Positions 26,361 to 36,156 of a DNA stretch of 64,000 bases are shown piece by piece. Made by a program: the position numbers and the translations under genes. Source of the DNA: UBA7672 sp044224605 (lineage in GTDB: Bacteria > Pseudomonadota > Alphaproteobacteria > Caulobacterales > Hyphomonadaceae); the NCBI GenBank assembly GCA_044224605.1, contig JBGAKC010000003.1:1-64000 (forward strand), read 5' to 3'. Numbering within the stretch: position 1 is the first letter of the stretch; each line of letters opens with the position of its first letter. The notes beneath the pieces were generated by a model. That model was given only the letters and a program-made list of their open reading frames with translations. It was not told where the DNA came from and did not search any database.

Positions 26361-28955
26361 CTAGAAATCCTGCCGGATGCCAAAGCTGCCGAACACGCCC
26401 TGTTCCTTGGTCACCACGAGGGGATTACTGTTGTCCGAGTATTGGCCGCCGATTTCGAAATCGAAGTGGGTCATGCGCCCCATATTGTAGGTGAGCGCAA
26501 GTGATCCCCTTGCGGAGACCTCGTCAGTAGACCCGTCCTTTCGCTGGCGTTGATCCAATCGCAACTTGGTGTTGAGGCGCAGGTCCTGCATCAGCGGATA
26601 GCGACCATTGAGCTGGACCGTGTACTGATCGATGAGCTGGAGATCGGCATATCTCAAGCCAGCGATGAAGATCGCGCCCTCCGAAAACACATCGGATGCG
26701 ACGAGCTGCCCAGAATAATAGTATTCGGTGCCGGTCCCGGGCTGCGCATCCACCCCGCCTGAGGCCTTTGTGCCGGAAACGTTAGTTGCGATGATGTCGG
26801 CGTTGAGCTGCAGGTTCTTCATCAGCGTGCGCGAATAGCTGACGGAGGCAGACCGCGCATAGGCGCTCCTGTCCTGAGCGAACTGGTAGATTTCGTCCTC
26901 GGTGTGCGTCAGCAGCAAATCGTTCGGATCAAGAACCCCCTGCCCGATTATCGCGTTCTGCGTGGCGAGCAAGGGCGAACGCCGGTAGTCGATCGCGAGC
27001 GAGATGCTGGAATCATCGTCGAGCTGGGTTGAGGCGTTGAGTAGCGCGAGGTTCACCTGGTTGAAATGCACATCGTAGTCATAGACTCCATAGGCGCTAC
27101 GATGGGTGTCAAAATATCTGAACTCGAAGCCTGCGGCCTTTCGGTCGATCAACCCACCATAAGTCTGATCGATGTAATAGAAGGTCGTATCGAGAGCGTC
27201 GGGAACAACCGAAAGGTCGACGCTGCCCCCGTAGAATACCCTGTCCGACTTGATCTCCAGATCGCGCGAGGACTGAACAGGAAACCCGGCAACCAGATTG
27301 AGCTTGATGCTGTCTGTCGCCTGAAAACTCAACAGGCCTCCATCGAAGCGTCCAAAGACGCCGCCTGTATTCCGCGTCTGACGGCCGAGCCGCATCGACG
27401 TATTCCATTCGCGATCGGAGACGTCCAGATATAGCGTGCTGATGGCCCCTTCATCACGCGGCAGGCCGGCGCGAAGATCATCCCGATAGATTCCCGAGAA
27501 GCGGAAGACGCCCTCCACCCGGTCATTGCCAAGCGAGAGGTTCACATCAGCCCCGTAGAGAACTTCGTTGAGGTTGACGCGGTTTTCCTCGATCGGATCG
27601 GGATTGACTTCCGGGCCCCCGACAATTGGGACATTCTCGAAAATGAAGCCGCTTTCATCGCGCTGGTAGAGCACTGACAGACTTCCGGAGGCTTCCCCAC
27701 GGACATCTCCCGTGCCCTTCGTCGCGCCCTTGCCTGTGGCGCCCTTCTCCTTCGGTGGCGGAGCCGGCTCCTCGCCAAGCAGCGCCGAAAGTCTCTGACG
27801 TACGCGCTCGGCCCCTTCATGCGTGGGATAGCGTTGCAGGAACGTCTCATATTCGGCCTTGGCGTGGGCAAGTTGTCCGTTGCGTTCGCGCGCAAGCCCC
27901 AGCAATTCCTGTGCATCGGGGCTTGCGGCATTCTCCGGCATCCCAAGAATGCGCTCGGCCAGCTTGATCGCGGAAGCATTGTCGCCTGCGCTCAGCGTGT
28001 CGCGAAGTTGCTTCAGCAGCGCATCTGCTTCGGGATTGACAGGCAACGGGCCAGCTTGCGCAGCGGCTTCGCCGCGGGCGGCCAACCAGGCCTGATAGAC
28101 GGTCTCGCGCTCTGTTCGGTCGATCCGAGCAATCCATGCGTCAGGATAATCGCCAAGGATCGTTGCAAGCACTTTTTCAGCTTCGGCGCGGGTCTGGAAC
28201 ATTCCCAGCCGAAGGCGCGCCCATTGTGTCCCGTTTTCCTCCACCGCATAGGCATAGGCGGCATAATCGCGGAACGCCTGTAGCTGCTTGATTGCCGCGG
28301 GGTCGATCTCCTTGCCGCGATTGGAGGACAGGTTGATTGCATAATTGCCTGATGCATCGAGCTTGTCCGGCAGGGTCTGGGTCACCGACAGAATGGGGTT
28401 GGCGCCCCGCGACGCAGCACCCGGCTGGCAACCCTTGCCGTTCGATACCGTAACCACCAGGCGCGTGATGCGCTTATCCGCTTCAACCTGCCAGGTCGCG
28501 TCATGATCGAACTGAATCACGAGGGTCGGGCCTGCCGGATCGGAAACATCGTAGGTGATGCGCTGGATGCCGGCGACCGCGCTTGCCGGCGGGCGAACGC
28601 TTTCAGCAGCGAGCGCAGTGGAGAGAGATGACCTGTTGAAATTCAACGGCTGGACACCGATGCGCAGTTCGCGGCCGCTCCGATCGGGAAAGTGGGACGT
28701 ATAGCGGATCGGAACGTTGAACTCGATGTTGACCGTAGCACAGGCTCCGTTTTCCTGGGCGGCCACGCTCGACAGGTAGCGATCGGAGACCGTCTGGGCG
28801 TAGGCCGCAGGCGACATTTGCGAGGCAATCGAAGCAACGAGACCCCCTGTGAGAAGGAAACGCACCCGCGCAACCCTGGCGCTGGCCAGCATTTCATCCA
28901 CGGCCTCCGGCCACAGGGCCCGGTGTTCTGCACGCCTTGGATTCCTGATCGTCAT
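26361..28955 (-). CDS. SPOR and TPR domain outer-membrane beta-barrel protein
   Basis: A protein of 864 residues. Parts: signal peptide ending near AAYAQ (54); an N-terminal beta domain (to about 180); a SPOR-like domain (about 235-290, WARLRLGMFQTRAEAEKVL); TPR helices (about 315-395, ERNGQLAHAKAEYETFLQRYP); a Gly/Lys linker; then a long beta-barrel region (about 420-864) of alternating strands ending in the outer-membrane signature aromatic F. It sits directly downstream of the two multihaem cytochromes. By analogy with porin-cytochrome conduits it could thread or anchor them at the outer membrane; that is inference. A degraded copy of its last 100 residues lies at 61287-61595. Confidence 0.72.
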   Translation of the reverse strand: MTIRNPRRAEHRALWPEAVDEMLASARVARVRFLLTGGLVASIASQMSPAAYAQTVSDRYLSSVAAQENGACATVNIEFNVPIRYTSHFPDRSGRELRIGVQPLNFNRSSLSTALAAESVRPPASAVAGIQRITYDVSDPAGPTLVIQFDHDATWQVEADKRITRLVVTVSNGKGCQPGAASRGANPILSVTQTLPDKLDASGNYAINLSSNRGKEIDPAAIKQLQAFRDYAAYAYAVEENGTQWARLRLGMFQTRAEAEKVLATILGDYPDAWIARIDRTERETVYQAWLAARGEAAAQAGPLPVNPEADALLKQLRDTLSAGDNASAIKLAERILGMPENAASPDAQELLGLARERNGQLAHAKAEYETFLQRYPTHEGAERVRQRLSALLGEEPAPPPKEKGATGKGATKGTGDVRGEASGSLSVLYQRDESGFIFENVPIVGGPEVNPDPIEENRVNLNEVLYGADVNLSLGNDRVEGVFRFSGIYRDDLRAGLPRDEGAISTLYLDVSDREWNTSMRLGRQTRNTGGVFGRFDGGLLSFQATDSIKLNLVAGFPVQSSRDLEIKSDRVFYGGSVDLSVVPDALDTTFYYIDQTYGGLIDRKAAGFEFRYFDTHRSAYGVYDYDVHFNQVNLALLNASTQLDDDSSISLAIDYRRSPLLATQNAIIGQGVLDPNDLLLTHTEDEIYQFAQDRSAYARSASVSYSRTLMKNLQLNADIIATNVSGTKASGGVDAQPGTGTEYYYSGQLVASDVFSEGAIFIAGLRYADLQLIDQYTVQLNGRYPLMQDLRLNTKLRLDQRQRKDGSTDEVSARGSLALTYNMGRMTHFDFEIGGQYSDNSNPLVVTKEQGVFGSFGIRQDF

Positions 28956-29081
28956 AAGATCTCTCTCTTGCGCCTTCGACCCGCCCGGAAAGATCCGGAC
29001 GTTGGTCGAGGCGTTGGTTGCTCCCCAGCTTCTGCTTGTTGTTCCGGCTCGGTTTCGACCCGGTGGCCCTTTGGGCGGGAT

Positions 29082-30968
29082 CTAGTCAAATCCGCTGTCG
29101 GAGACGCGGTGATGCGAATTGCGACGCGTCTTGATCGTCGTCATCGTGCTGTCGGTGTAGATGTGGCAGGCGCCTGTGCAGTCCCGTAGCTCTGACACCG
29201 TGTAGCGGACCGTTGTCGGGCTTTCGTATTTCTTGTGGGGATCCGGACGGAAATCGTTTGCATGGCAGGCGGCGCAATCGGGCTGATAAGCCGCGTTGGG
29301 CCAAGACACCTGGGTTGCATTCGTCTTGTGGCAATCCGTGCAGTCAAGCGCCCTGCGATGCGCGCCAGGATACCCTGCCCCGGTGTGGACGTAGCGAATT
29401 GTCGTCCAGCTGGTCGTATTGTGGCACTCGTCGCATTGCAGGACAGTCTGGAAATGGGTTGCCGGCTTGCCGGTGGCGCTCGTGCCATTGTGGCAGGTCG
29501 AACACGATCCGGTCACGGCGGCATGGTCGAAGTGGGCGGGGATCCAGGCGAGCGTTGTATGGCAGTCGCCGCACTGTGCACTCGTGGTTATGTGGTTGGC
29601 CGGCTTGCCGGTGGCGCTTGTTCCATTGTGGCAGGACGTGCAGGTTCCGCTGACTGCGGTGTGATCCACCCGCACGCTCGTCCAGCTGGTTGTTATGTGG
29701 CAGTCATCGCACGTATTGGTCGACGCGATGTGCATGGCTGGCTTGCCTGTCGCGCTCGCGCCATTATGACAGCTCGCGCAAGCGCCTGAGACGGCGGAGT
29801 GGTCGAAACGCACCGAGGTCCAGCTCGTCGTCACATGGCAACTATCGCAGCCGGACGAGGTTGCAATGTGATTGGCTGGCTTGCCCGTGGCGCTCGTGCC
29901 ATTGTGGCAGGTCGCGCAAGAACCTGAGACAGCTGAGTGATCGAAGCGGACGGACGTCCAGCTCGTGGTCACATGGCAGCTGTCGCAGGCGGCCGTCGTG
30001 GCGATGTGGTTCGCCGGCTTGCCCATCGCCTGCGTCCCGTTGTGGCAGCTGGAACACGAACCGCTGACTGCAGAATGATCGAAGCGGACGGACGTCCAGC
30101 TCGTGGTCACGTGGCAGCTGTCGCAGGCCGCGGACGTCATAACGTGGTTGGCCGGCTTTCCTCTGGCAGTGGCGCCGTTATGGCAGCTCGAACAGGAGCC
30201 GGTTACAGCAGAGTGGTCGAACCGGACCGAAGTCCAGCTGGAGGTTACGTGACAGCTGTCGCAGGCCGCGGACGTCGTGACGTGCTTGGCGGGCTTGCCC
30301 ATTGCCTGCGTCCCGTTGTGGCAGCTGGCGCACGAGCCGGTGACAGAACTGTGGTCGAACCGGACCGATGTCCAATTGGACGTGCTGTGGCAGGTATCGC
30401 ACCCCGCAGTGGTCGCGACGTGATTTGCGGGCTTGCCGGTGGCGCCTGTGCCGTCATGACAGCTCGCGCAAGAGCCTGTCACGCTCGAATGGTCGAACCT
30501 CACGGAGGTCCAGTTCGACGTGACGTGGCACGTATCGCATGTCGCGCTGGTCTTGATGTGGCTGGCGGGCTTGCCCTGGGCCTGCGCGTTGTTGTGGCAG
30601 GTGACGCAGGGGCCGGAGACGACCGTGTGGTCGTACCTCACCCGCGTCCAGCTTGTGGTCACATGGCAACTGTCGCAGTTGGCGGTTGTCTGCACGTGCC
30701 CGAAGGGCTTGCCCGGCGCAATCGTGTTGTTGTGACAATCCGCGCACCGCTTGGGCAGACCCTTGAAGCTACCCCCCGTATGGCAGCTCTCACATCCCAG
30801 CGCCCTGTGGGCGCCGTCCAGCGCGAAGCCAGTCGAAAGGTGATCGAAGCTCTTCGAAACTGGCTGTGCAAGAGCGATGGGGCTGCCGAGGCCGGCGACA
30901 ACCGCGAGCGCCAGAGCGAGAAAAAGGCTCCGCACCCATTCCGGGGCGGAGTGAAGTCTCCTCTCCAT
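29082..30968 (-). CDS. Multihaem c-type cytochrome, 23 CxxCH plus one CxxxCH, repeat-built
   Basis: About 628 residues from ATG 30968, where a clear signal peptide begins (WVRSLFLALALAVVAGLG, then ALAQ). I count 23 CxxCH motifs and one CxxxCH (CTGACH) near the C-terminus. Nine near-identical 46-residue units each carry two haems with an intervening SWTSVRFDH and a GKPANH, whose histidines are candidate distal ligands. This is the doubled-CxxCH/cytochrome c3-like class. A long regular haem chain implies electron transport over distance in the periplasm or outside the cell. Three phased TTCAG repeats lie about 175 bp upstream. Confidence 0.88.
   Translation of the reverse strand: MERRLHSAPEWVRSLFLALALAVVAGLGSPIALAQPVSKSFDHLSTGFALDGAHRALGCESCHTGGSFKGLPKRCADCHNNTIAPGKPFGHVQTTANCDSCHVTTSWTRVRYDHTVVSGPCVTCHNNAQAQGKPASHIKTSATCDTCHVTSNWTSVRFDHSSVTGSCASCHDGTGATGKPANHVATTAGCDTCHSTSNWTSVRFDHSSVTGSCASCHNGTQAMGKPAKHVTTSAACDSCHVTSSWTSVRFDHSAVTGSCSSCHNGATARGKPANHVMTSAACDSCHVTTSWTSVRFDHSAVSGSCSSCHNGTQAMGKPANHIATTAACDSCHVTTSWTSVRFDHSAVSGSCATCHNGTSATGKPANHIATSSGCDSCHVTTSWTSVRFDHSAVSGACASCHNGASATGKPAMHIASTNTCDDCHITTSWTSVRVDHTAVSGTCTSCHNGTSATGKPANHITTSAQCGDCHTTLAWIPAHFDHAAVTGSCSTCHNGTSATGKPATHFQTVLQCDECHNTTSWTTIRYVHTGAGYPGAHRRALDCTDCHKTNATQVSWPNAAYQPDCAACHANDFRPDPHKKYESPTTVRYTVSELRDCTGACHIYTDSTMTTIKTRRNSHHRVSDSGFD
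29436..30677 (-). repeat. Nine tandem 138-bp units encoding diheme modules
   Basis: Each unit encodes 46 residues with the frame C-x-x-CH-x-x-x-x-W...FDH...C-x-x-CHNG...GKP-x-x-H. Middle units are nearly identical and outer ones diverge; a tenth, degenerate unit follows below 29436. Such near-identical repeats can gain or lose copies by recombination or be collapsed in assembly. Confidence 0.9.
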
Positions 30969-31142
30969 CAGGCAAGTGCGGCCGGCCAAAAAAATCGTCC
31001 CCGTTTCCGACTGACAGCCGCCCAATCACCCTGATCTCGAAGCTGTCATCGAACCTCTTCAACGCACAATGGAGGTAACAAAATTTAATGAGTTATTATT
31101 TCGCGACTATATTTGTTCCGCGGCTGATACTTTAAGTGTGAC

Positions 31143-31169
31143 TTCAGTTATAGTTCAGCTTGCATTCAG
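31143..31169. promoter_or_regulatory. Three 11-bp-phased TTCAG direct repeats
   Basis: TTCAG occurs at 31143-31147, 31154-31158 and 31165-31169, exactly one helical turn apart (CTTCAG-N5-GTTCAG-N5-ATTCAG). It lies in the AT-rich gap upstream of the 24-haem cytochrome start (30968). The pattern matches the direct-repeat boxes bound by OmpR/PhoB-family regulators and resembles the boxes before both regulator genes at 40614 and 42695. Confidence 0.6.
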
Positions 31170-31226
31170 GCTCGCCACATTTTCATCTGACGAACACCAC
31201 CTGGACGGCGACGGCGTTCGCCGCTC

Positions 31227-33011
31227 CTAGCGCTGGACGTCGACAGCCCAGAAGGCTTCCGTCGTATGGCAGCGCTCACAACTCGTGCCAAAACTTCCAC
31301 GATGCTTGTCGTCGGCCGCATGACAGCTAACGCAGCGGGTCGAGAGAGAGATTTCACCTTTCACGGCCGTCTTGTGACAGCCCTCGCACTCCACGCTCTT
31401 GTGCTTGCCGGTCAGCGGATATTGCGTTTGCCTGTCGTGGTCGAACCGCCAGCGCGTCCAATCGACCGGATTATGACAGCTTGCGCAGTTGTCGCCGAAC
31501 CGCCCGGCATGAACGTCTTTCTTCTGATGGCAGGACACACAGGCGGTTTGCGCATCAAGGAACGCCGGGGTTGCATGACAATCCTTGCAGGCCGCCTTCA
31601 CGTGTTTCCCAAGCAATGGAAACTCCGTCAGATCATGGTCAAACCGGACCTTTTCCTTCCAGCTTGTTTCATTGTGGCATTGGCCGCACCCATCGCCCAG
31701 CTGGCGCTTGTGCGGATCATCATCCCGATGGCAGCCGATGCAGTTTATGGGAGGCGCCTTCACAGGCGTTGGCGCCTTGTGACAAGCCGCACATTCGATC
31801 AACGAGTGCCGTCCCTTGAGGGAAAACTTGGTGTCGCGGTCATGCTCGAAACGCACCTTGGACCAGGTTGTTTCGACATGGCAGTCTTGGCAATCGGGGC
31901 CCAGCAACCCTTTGTGCTTATCGTCGTCCACATGGCACCCGTTGCATGAAAGCGGCGGCTTCCACTCCTTGATGGGACGCGTGTGGCACGTCTCGCAGCC
32001 AGCCTTCGTATGCCCTCCCAGAAGCGGAAATCTTGTCGTCCTGTGGTCAAACGTGATCGCCGTCCAGCTGTTGGCAGCATGGCAGTCTGCGCAGGCCGAC
32101 CCGTTGCGGCCCTTATGAACATCGTCCTTTGCGTGACAGCCATTGCACTCGCGCGGCAGGGGCGCGCTGACCCCGGCCGTATGACAGGTCTCACATCGGA
32201 CCGCTGCGTGTCTTCCTGCCAGCGGGAAGCCGGTGCGTGCGTGGTTGAACGTTTCAACCGACCATTTCAGTTCCGTATGACAGGCGGCGCAATCCCGGCC
32301 CAGCTTGCCCTTATGCGCATCGTCTTTCGCGTGGCAGGAAACGCACGTCGTCGCCAGTCCCTTCCAGGCCTCGTTTGCGTGGCAGGCCAGACAGTCCGTG
32401 TTGGCGTGCGCGCCCTTCAGCGCAAAACGCGTCGAGGCATGATCGAACCGAATTGTCTTCCAGTCGACGGCGACGTGACAGGATGCGCAGGCCGTTCCAA
32501 GGCTGCCCTTATGCGGCTCATCCGCCTTGTGACAGCCCACGCAATCCAGAGGGGCCTTGGAGAATTTGACGCCGGCGCTATGGCACTCAGTGCAATCCAC
32601 ACGCAGGTGCCCGCCGTCTAACGGCATGTCTGTAAAACGATGATCAAAGGACTTCTGCTCGATCCTCACGATCTTCGCATCCCTCCCCTGGTGTTCGGTG
32701 TGGCAGGATTTGCACTCCTTCCCCCAAACATCAGGCGAGCGCCCGTGAAAGCCGCGCTTGTTGCGGACATCGATGTTCACGTCTTTGTGGCAGTCGAGAC
32801 ACTTAGATGATTGAGCGCCCTTGAAAGACTCATGGCAGGCATTGCAGGTCGCCTCCTGCTTTTCATGCGGCTGGGAAAGCTTGCCGGGGGAGACCAGCTG
32901 CTCAAACGGCGTCTGCGCTGTCGCGTTGGTCCCTGTGAGGCCAGCCAGCGCGGCAATCGCCACCAGGGCGAGCCCCAGAAAGAGGATGCGAATACGCCAG
33001 AGCATCCGCAT
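31227..33011 (-). CDS. Multihaem c-type cytochrome with 24 CxxCH motifs
   Basis: About 594 residues from ATG 33011, which overlaps the upstream cytochrome b stop (TGATG). The signal region is LWRIRILFLGLALVAIAALAGL. I count 24 CxxCH motifs, irregularly paired, with recurring FDH, GHxxV-CxxCH and DDxHKG-GxxCxxCH segments typical of cytochrome c3/c7-type chains. Unlike its neighbour, the units are divergent, suggesting an older protein. Translational coupling to a membrane cytochrome b suggests it takes electrons from the quinol pool via that protein. It is probably periplasmic. Confidence 0.88.
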   Translation of the reverse strand: MRMLWRIRILFLGLALVAIAALAGLTGTNATAQTPFEQLVSPGKLSQPHEKQEATCNACHESFKGAQSSKCLDCHKDVNIDVRNKRGFHGRSPDVWGKECKSCHTEHQGRDAKIVRIEQKSFDHRFTDMPLDGGHLRVDCTECHSAGVKFSKAPLDCVGCHKADEPHKGSLGTACASCHVAVDWKTIRFDHASTRFALKGAHANTDCLACHANEAWKGLATTCVSCHAKDDAHKGKLGRDCAACHTELKWSVETFNHARTGFPLAGRHAAVRCETCHTAGVSAPLPRECNGCHAKDDVHKGRNGSACADCHAANSWTAITFDHRTTRFPLLGGHTKAGCETCHTRPIKEWKPPLSCNGCHVDDDKHKGLLGPDCQDCHVETTWSKVRFEHDRDTKFSLKGRHSLIECAACHKAPTPVKAPPINCIGCHRDDDPHKRQLGDGCGQCHNETSWKEKVRFDHDLTEFPLLGKHVKAACKDCHATPAFLDAQTACVSCHQKKDVHAGRFGDNCASCHNPVDWTRWRFDHDRQTQYPLTGKHKSVECEGCHKTAVKGEISLSTRCVSCHAADDKHRGSFGTSCERCHTTEAFWAVDVQR

Positions 33012-33982
33012 CAGTAGAGATGCACGGCGACGACATGGATGATGGCAGCCACCAGCATCAGGAAGAACAGCGGCAGATGCATGATGTGCCAAAGCGCAAA
33101 GAGGCGCTCAAAGAAGGTGAGATAGGCGGCCTGCCGCAATGTCTTGCAATAGGTCTTCACGAGGACCGCGCCATCGCGCCTGAGGCGCTTTGTAGCGATC
33201 CGCCCGGCGGCGCCCGAGAGGGATACCTGGCTTGCGCCGCGCTTCAGGGCCGCGAGCATCCGGGCCTGCGCCCGCGAGATCCGTCCAGAAGCTGAAACCG
33301 CATAAAAAAATGCGCTGACTACGTTGGCATACGGGGTCTGCAAGGTCGCCTCGAGCCGCTCTGATATGTTTGCAACCTCGGCAAAATCCTTCACCATGGT
33401 CTGCCGTAACACGGCCGCATCAGCCGCCATCGTCCGGGCCTCGGCGCGCCTGCCGGTCAACCCGCGGTGAATCCTGACATAGAGCATGCGCCCAAGCACG
33501 CCGCTTCCAGCCACCACGAGCATCGAAACCAGGGCGATCAGCGCATTGACTGATCCGGTGCGAAATCCGGCGTGGAAGAGAATGAGGGTTGGCGCCAGAA
33601 GTCCCAGGGACATGTGCAGGTGAAACCAGCCCGGGACGCTGCCAATGAAGCCCAGGGCCGGCGCCCGCTTGCGCAGGGGATAGATGAGCAAAAGGCCAAC
33701 GCAGCTCAGGCCCGCAACCCCGAGCCAATAACCGGCGTCCGAATTCGATTCGATTCCGATCTGATCGCGGAACACCCACCCTGCGGACAGGACCAGGACT
33801 ATTGCTCCGAGAAACACCGGAAAGACCCAGCCTTCAAAACGGCTGCGCTGGGCGTGCGTGACGCCAGCAGCCGCACGGGCGATCGCCACAGCTTCAACCG
33901 GTGCGGCGGGCATTGCGCGCGCTGGCGTTTCGGATGCGCGACGATCCCGCGCGCCTGGCTGCGAACGTTGAGGAACCTGCAC
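33011..33982 (-). CDS. Membrane cytochrome b-like protein
   Basis: A protein of 323 residues with a GTG start preceded by GGGAG. A cytoplasmic N-terminal stretch is followed by about five or six membrane helices. Histidines sit in pairs suitable for haem b: HLHMSLGLLAPTLILFH (121-137) and the final WHIMHLPLFFLMLVAAIIHVV. No named family is certain; it resembles b-type subunits coupled to multihaem cytochromes. A role as quinol dehydrogenase feeding the 24-haem protein is inferred from TGATG coupling and topology. Confidence 0.65.
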   Translation of the reverse strand: MQVPQRSQPGARDRRASETPARAMPAAPVEAVAIARAAAGVTHAQRSRFEGWVFPVFLGAIVLVLSAGWVFRDQIGIESNSDAGYWLGVAGLSCVGLLLIYPLRKRAPALGFIGSVPGWFHLHMSLGLLAPTLILFHAGFRTGSVNALIALVSMLVVAGSGVLGRMLYVRIHRGLTGRRAEARTMAADAAVLRQTMVKDFAEVANISERLEATLQTPYANVVSAFFYAVSASGRISRAQARMLAALKRGASQVSLSGAAGRIATKRLRRDGAVLVKTYCKTLRQAAYLTFFERLFALWHIMHLPLFFLMLVAAIIHVVAVHLY

Positions 33983-34151
33983 TCGCTACTCCCTGCGTGG
34001 CGCGCGCTCCCCAGCACGTCATCCAATGGCACGCGCGCCTGTGTCAGGAAAGCGTTTGCAGGATGAAAGAAAACATAATGTTGCGACGGATGGAGCTTTC
34101 ACCAATACAGGTCCAATAGTTCTCTGATAGTGTTATCTCCTCCGAATTCTA

Positions 34152-34168
34152 TTTCAGCTCCGGTTCAG
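34152..34168. promoter_or_regulatory. Phased TTCAG repeat between cytochrome b and ccmF
   Basis: TTTCAG-CTCCG-GTTCAG has TTCAG cores exactly 11 bp apart (34153 and 34164). It is 170 bp upstream of the cytochrome b start (33982), almost the same distance and orientation as the triple box before the other cytochrome. It is only 8 bp before the ccmF start, too close for normal activation in that direction. Confidence 0.45.
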
Positions 34169-34175
34169 GTTCGCC

Positions 34176-36146
34176 TTGATTAGTGAAGTTGGCCTGTTTG
34201 CGTTGATTGTCGCGCTCATGACGGCGCTCGTTCAGGGCTGCGCCCCCCTGTGGGGAGCCGCCAAGGATCGCCCCGCCTTGATGCGTGCGGGCGCATCCGC
34301 AGCCCTTGGGCAGTTCATCCTGATACTTGTTGCGTTTGGCTGCCTGGTGATCGCTTTCGCCACCTCCGATTTCTCGTTGCGTGTTGTGGCTGCAAACTCC
34401 CACACGCTGAAACCGCTTTTCTACAAGATTACCGCGGCATGGGGCCAGCATGAAGGATCGATGCTGCTCTGGGTGCTGGTGCTCTCGGGCTTTGGCGCGG
34501 CAGTCGCCATCTTCGGCCGCAACCTCCCCGTCACGCTCAAGGCGCGCGTACTTGGCGTGCAGGGCCTGATCGGGGTCGCCTTTCTGGCCTTCATCATCTT
34601 CACCTCCAATCCCTTCGCCCGCCTCAATCCGGCTCCGGTGGAGGGCATGGGCTTCAATCCCCTCCTCCAGGATCCGGGGCTCGCAGCGCATCCGCCCATG
34701 CTTTATCTGGGCTATGTCGGGTTCTCGATTGCCTATTCCTTTTCTGTCGCCGCTCTGATCGAGGGTCGCGTTGATGCCGCTTGGGCACGATGGGTGCGGC
34801 CGTGGGTCCTCGCCGCCTGGTGCTTCCTCACGATCGGCATCACGATGGGCAGCCTCTGGGCATATTACGAGCTCGGTTGGGGCGGATGGTGGTACTGGGA
34901 CCCGGTCGAGAACGCCTCGTTCATGCCATGGCTGATCGGCACGGCGCTTCTGCATTCAGCGCTCGTCGTCGAGCGCCGGCACGCGCTCGTCAACTGGACG
35001 CTGCTGTTGTCGATCCTCACCTTCACGCTGAGCCTGATCGGCACATTCCTCGTGCGTTCAGGCGTGCTTACGAGCGTTCACGCATTTGCGGTCGATCCCG
35101 CCAGGGGCATCTTCATTCTCGCGATGGTGCTCGGAGCCTCCGGCGGCGCGCTGGCGATCTACGCCGTGCGCGCAGGGCGCTTGCAGCAGCCCCCGAACTT
35201 TGCGCCGGTGAGCCGCGAGGGGGCGATACTTGCGAACAACCTCCTTCTGTTGATTGCGACCAGCATTGTCTTCCTTGGAACATTCTACCCGCTGATCATC
35301 GACGCACTGACCAGCGACAAGATCTCTGTCGGCCCGCCCTACTTCGACATCACCTTCTCTCCGGTCATGCTCTGCGTCATCGTTGTGATGGCGTTCGGCC
35401 CAATGCTGCGCTGGCGCAGTGACGCGATCAAACCGACAGGCAACGCCCTTACCGCGCCGCTTCTCATCGGCGCAACATTCGGACTTGCGTCGGGCATTGT
35501 CGGGCGGAGCATTCCTGGAGGCCTCGGCTTTGGTTTCGCTGCGTTCCTGCTCGCAAGCCTTGTGAGATGGGGCCTCATTCGCACGCGCGTCGGCCAGGTT
35601 ACGCTCAAACAATCGGTCTTTCTCGCAAGCGCCTTTCCCCGCGCCACCTGGGGGTTCCTGGGCGCACATCTGGGATTTGCGATTGCCGTGTTCGGGATCA
35701 CGGCGATGTCGGCCTGGGAAACCGAAACGCTGGCGCCCCTCAGGCCGGGCGAGACCGCAACGCTCGATGACAGGACCTACACGTTGAAGACCGTGGAGGT
35801 CGTCCAGGGCCCAAACTATGAAGCTCAGCGCCTTGTCTTCGACATCGCACGCAATGGCGCGCCAGACGGCACGATAGCGACCGAGCGGCGCTACTATCCC
35901 GAGCGCGACACCATCACCACGGAAGCCGGGATACGACCGGGGCTGATCGACAATCTCTATGTCGCCGCTGGCGAGGAAACCGACAGCGGTGCGTTTTCGG
36001 TGCGGCTCAATCACCATCCGTTGGCCCTGTGGATCTGGGCGGGCGGATTGATGATGGCGGGTGGAGGTCTGATCTCCCTCTCCGACCGGCGCTTCCGGGT
36101 TGGCGCGCCGCACCGTGTCCGCGCCGCTTCCACCGCACCAGCCTGA
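34176..36146 (+). CDS. ccmF: CcmF/CycK cytochrome c haem lyase subunit
   Basis: A protein of 656 residues. The tryptophan-rich haem-handling motif WGGWWYWDPVENASFMPWL is intact, and the N-terminus ISEVGLFALIVAL matches family starts, which supports the unusual TTG start at 34176. Many membrane helices are present, with conserved WGQHEGSMLLW. CcmF joins with CcmH and CcmI to attach haem to CxxCH in the periplasm. It heads a ccmFGHI operon beside genes encoding about 48 haem sites; ccmABCDE are not in the window. Confidence 0.93.
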   Translation: MISEVGLFALIVALMTALVQGCAPLWGAAKDRPALMRAGASAALGQFILILVAFGCLVIAFATSDFSLRVVAANSHTLKPLFYKITAAWGQHEGSMLLWVLVLSGFGAAVAIFGRNLPVTLKARVLGVQGLIGVAFLAFIIFTSNPFARLNPAPVEGMGFNPLLQDPGLAAHPPMLYLGYVGFSIAYSFSVAALIEGRVDAAWARWVRPWVLAAWCFLTIGITMGSLWAYYELGWGGWWYWDPVENASFMPWLIGTALLHSALVVERRHALVNWTLLLSILTFTLSLIGTFLVRSGVLTSVHAFAVDPARGIFILAMVLGASGGALAIYAVRAGRLQQPPNFAPVSREGAILANNLLLLIATSIVFLGTFYPLIIDALTSDKISVGPPYFDITFSPVMLCVIVVMAFGPMLRWRSDAIKPTGNALTAPLLIGATFGLASGIVGRSIPGGLGFGFAAFLLASLVRWGLIRTRVGQVTLKQSVFLASAFPRATWGFLGAHLGFAIAVFGITAMSAWETETLAPLRPGETATLDDRTYTLKTVEVVQGPNYEAQRLVFDIARNGAPDGTIATERRYYPERDTITTEAGIRPGLIDNLYVAAGEETDSGAFSVRLNHHPLALWIWAGGLMMAGGGLISLSDRRFRVGAPHRVRAASTAPA

Positions 36147-36156
36147 CGGATCCAGG

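Noticed and set aside
25946..26383. Minus-strand 145-codon protein
   Set aside because: It is out of frame with the acyl-CoA ligase remnant and has random-looking composition.
29082..31025. CRISPR array suggested by regular ~138-bp periodicity
   Set aside because: The repeats are coding, keep reading frame and CxxCH motifs, and have no short-repeat/spacer pattern.
34152..34168. TTCAG repeat as an activator site for ccmF
   Set aside because: It ends 8 bp before the ccmF start, so it cannot sit upstream of a normal promoter in that direction. I keep it only as a possible site for the divergent cytochrome b gene.
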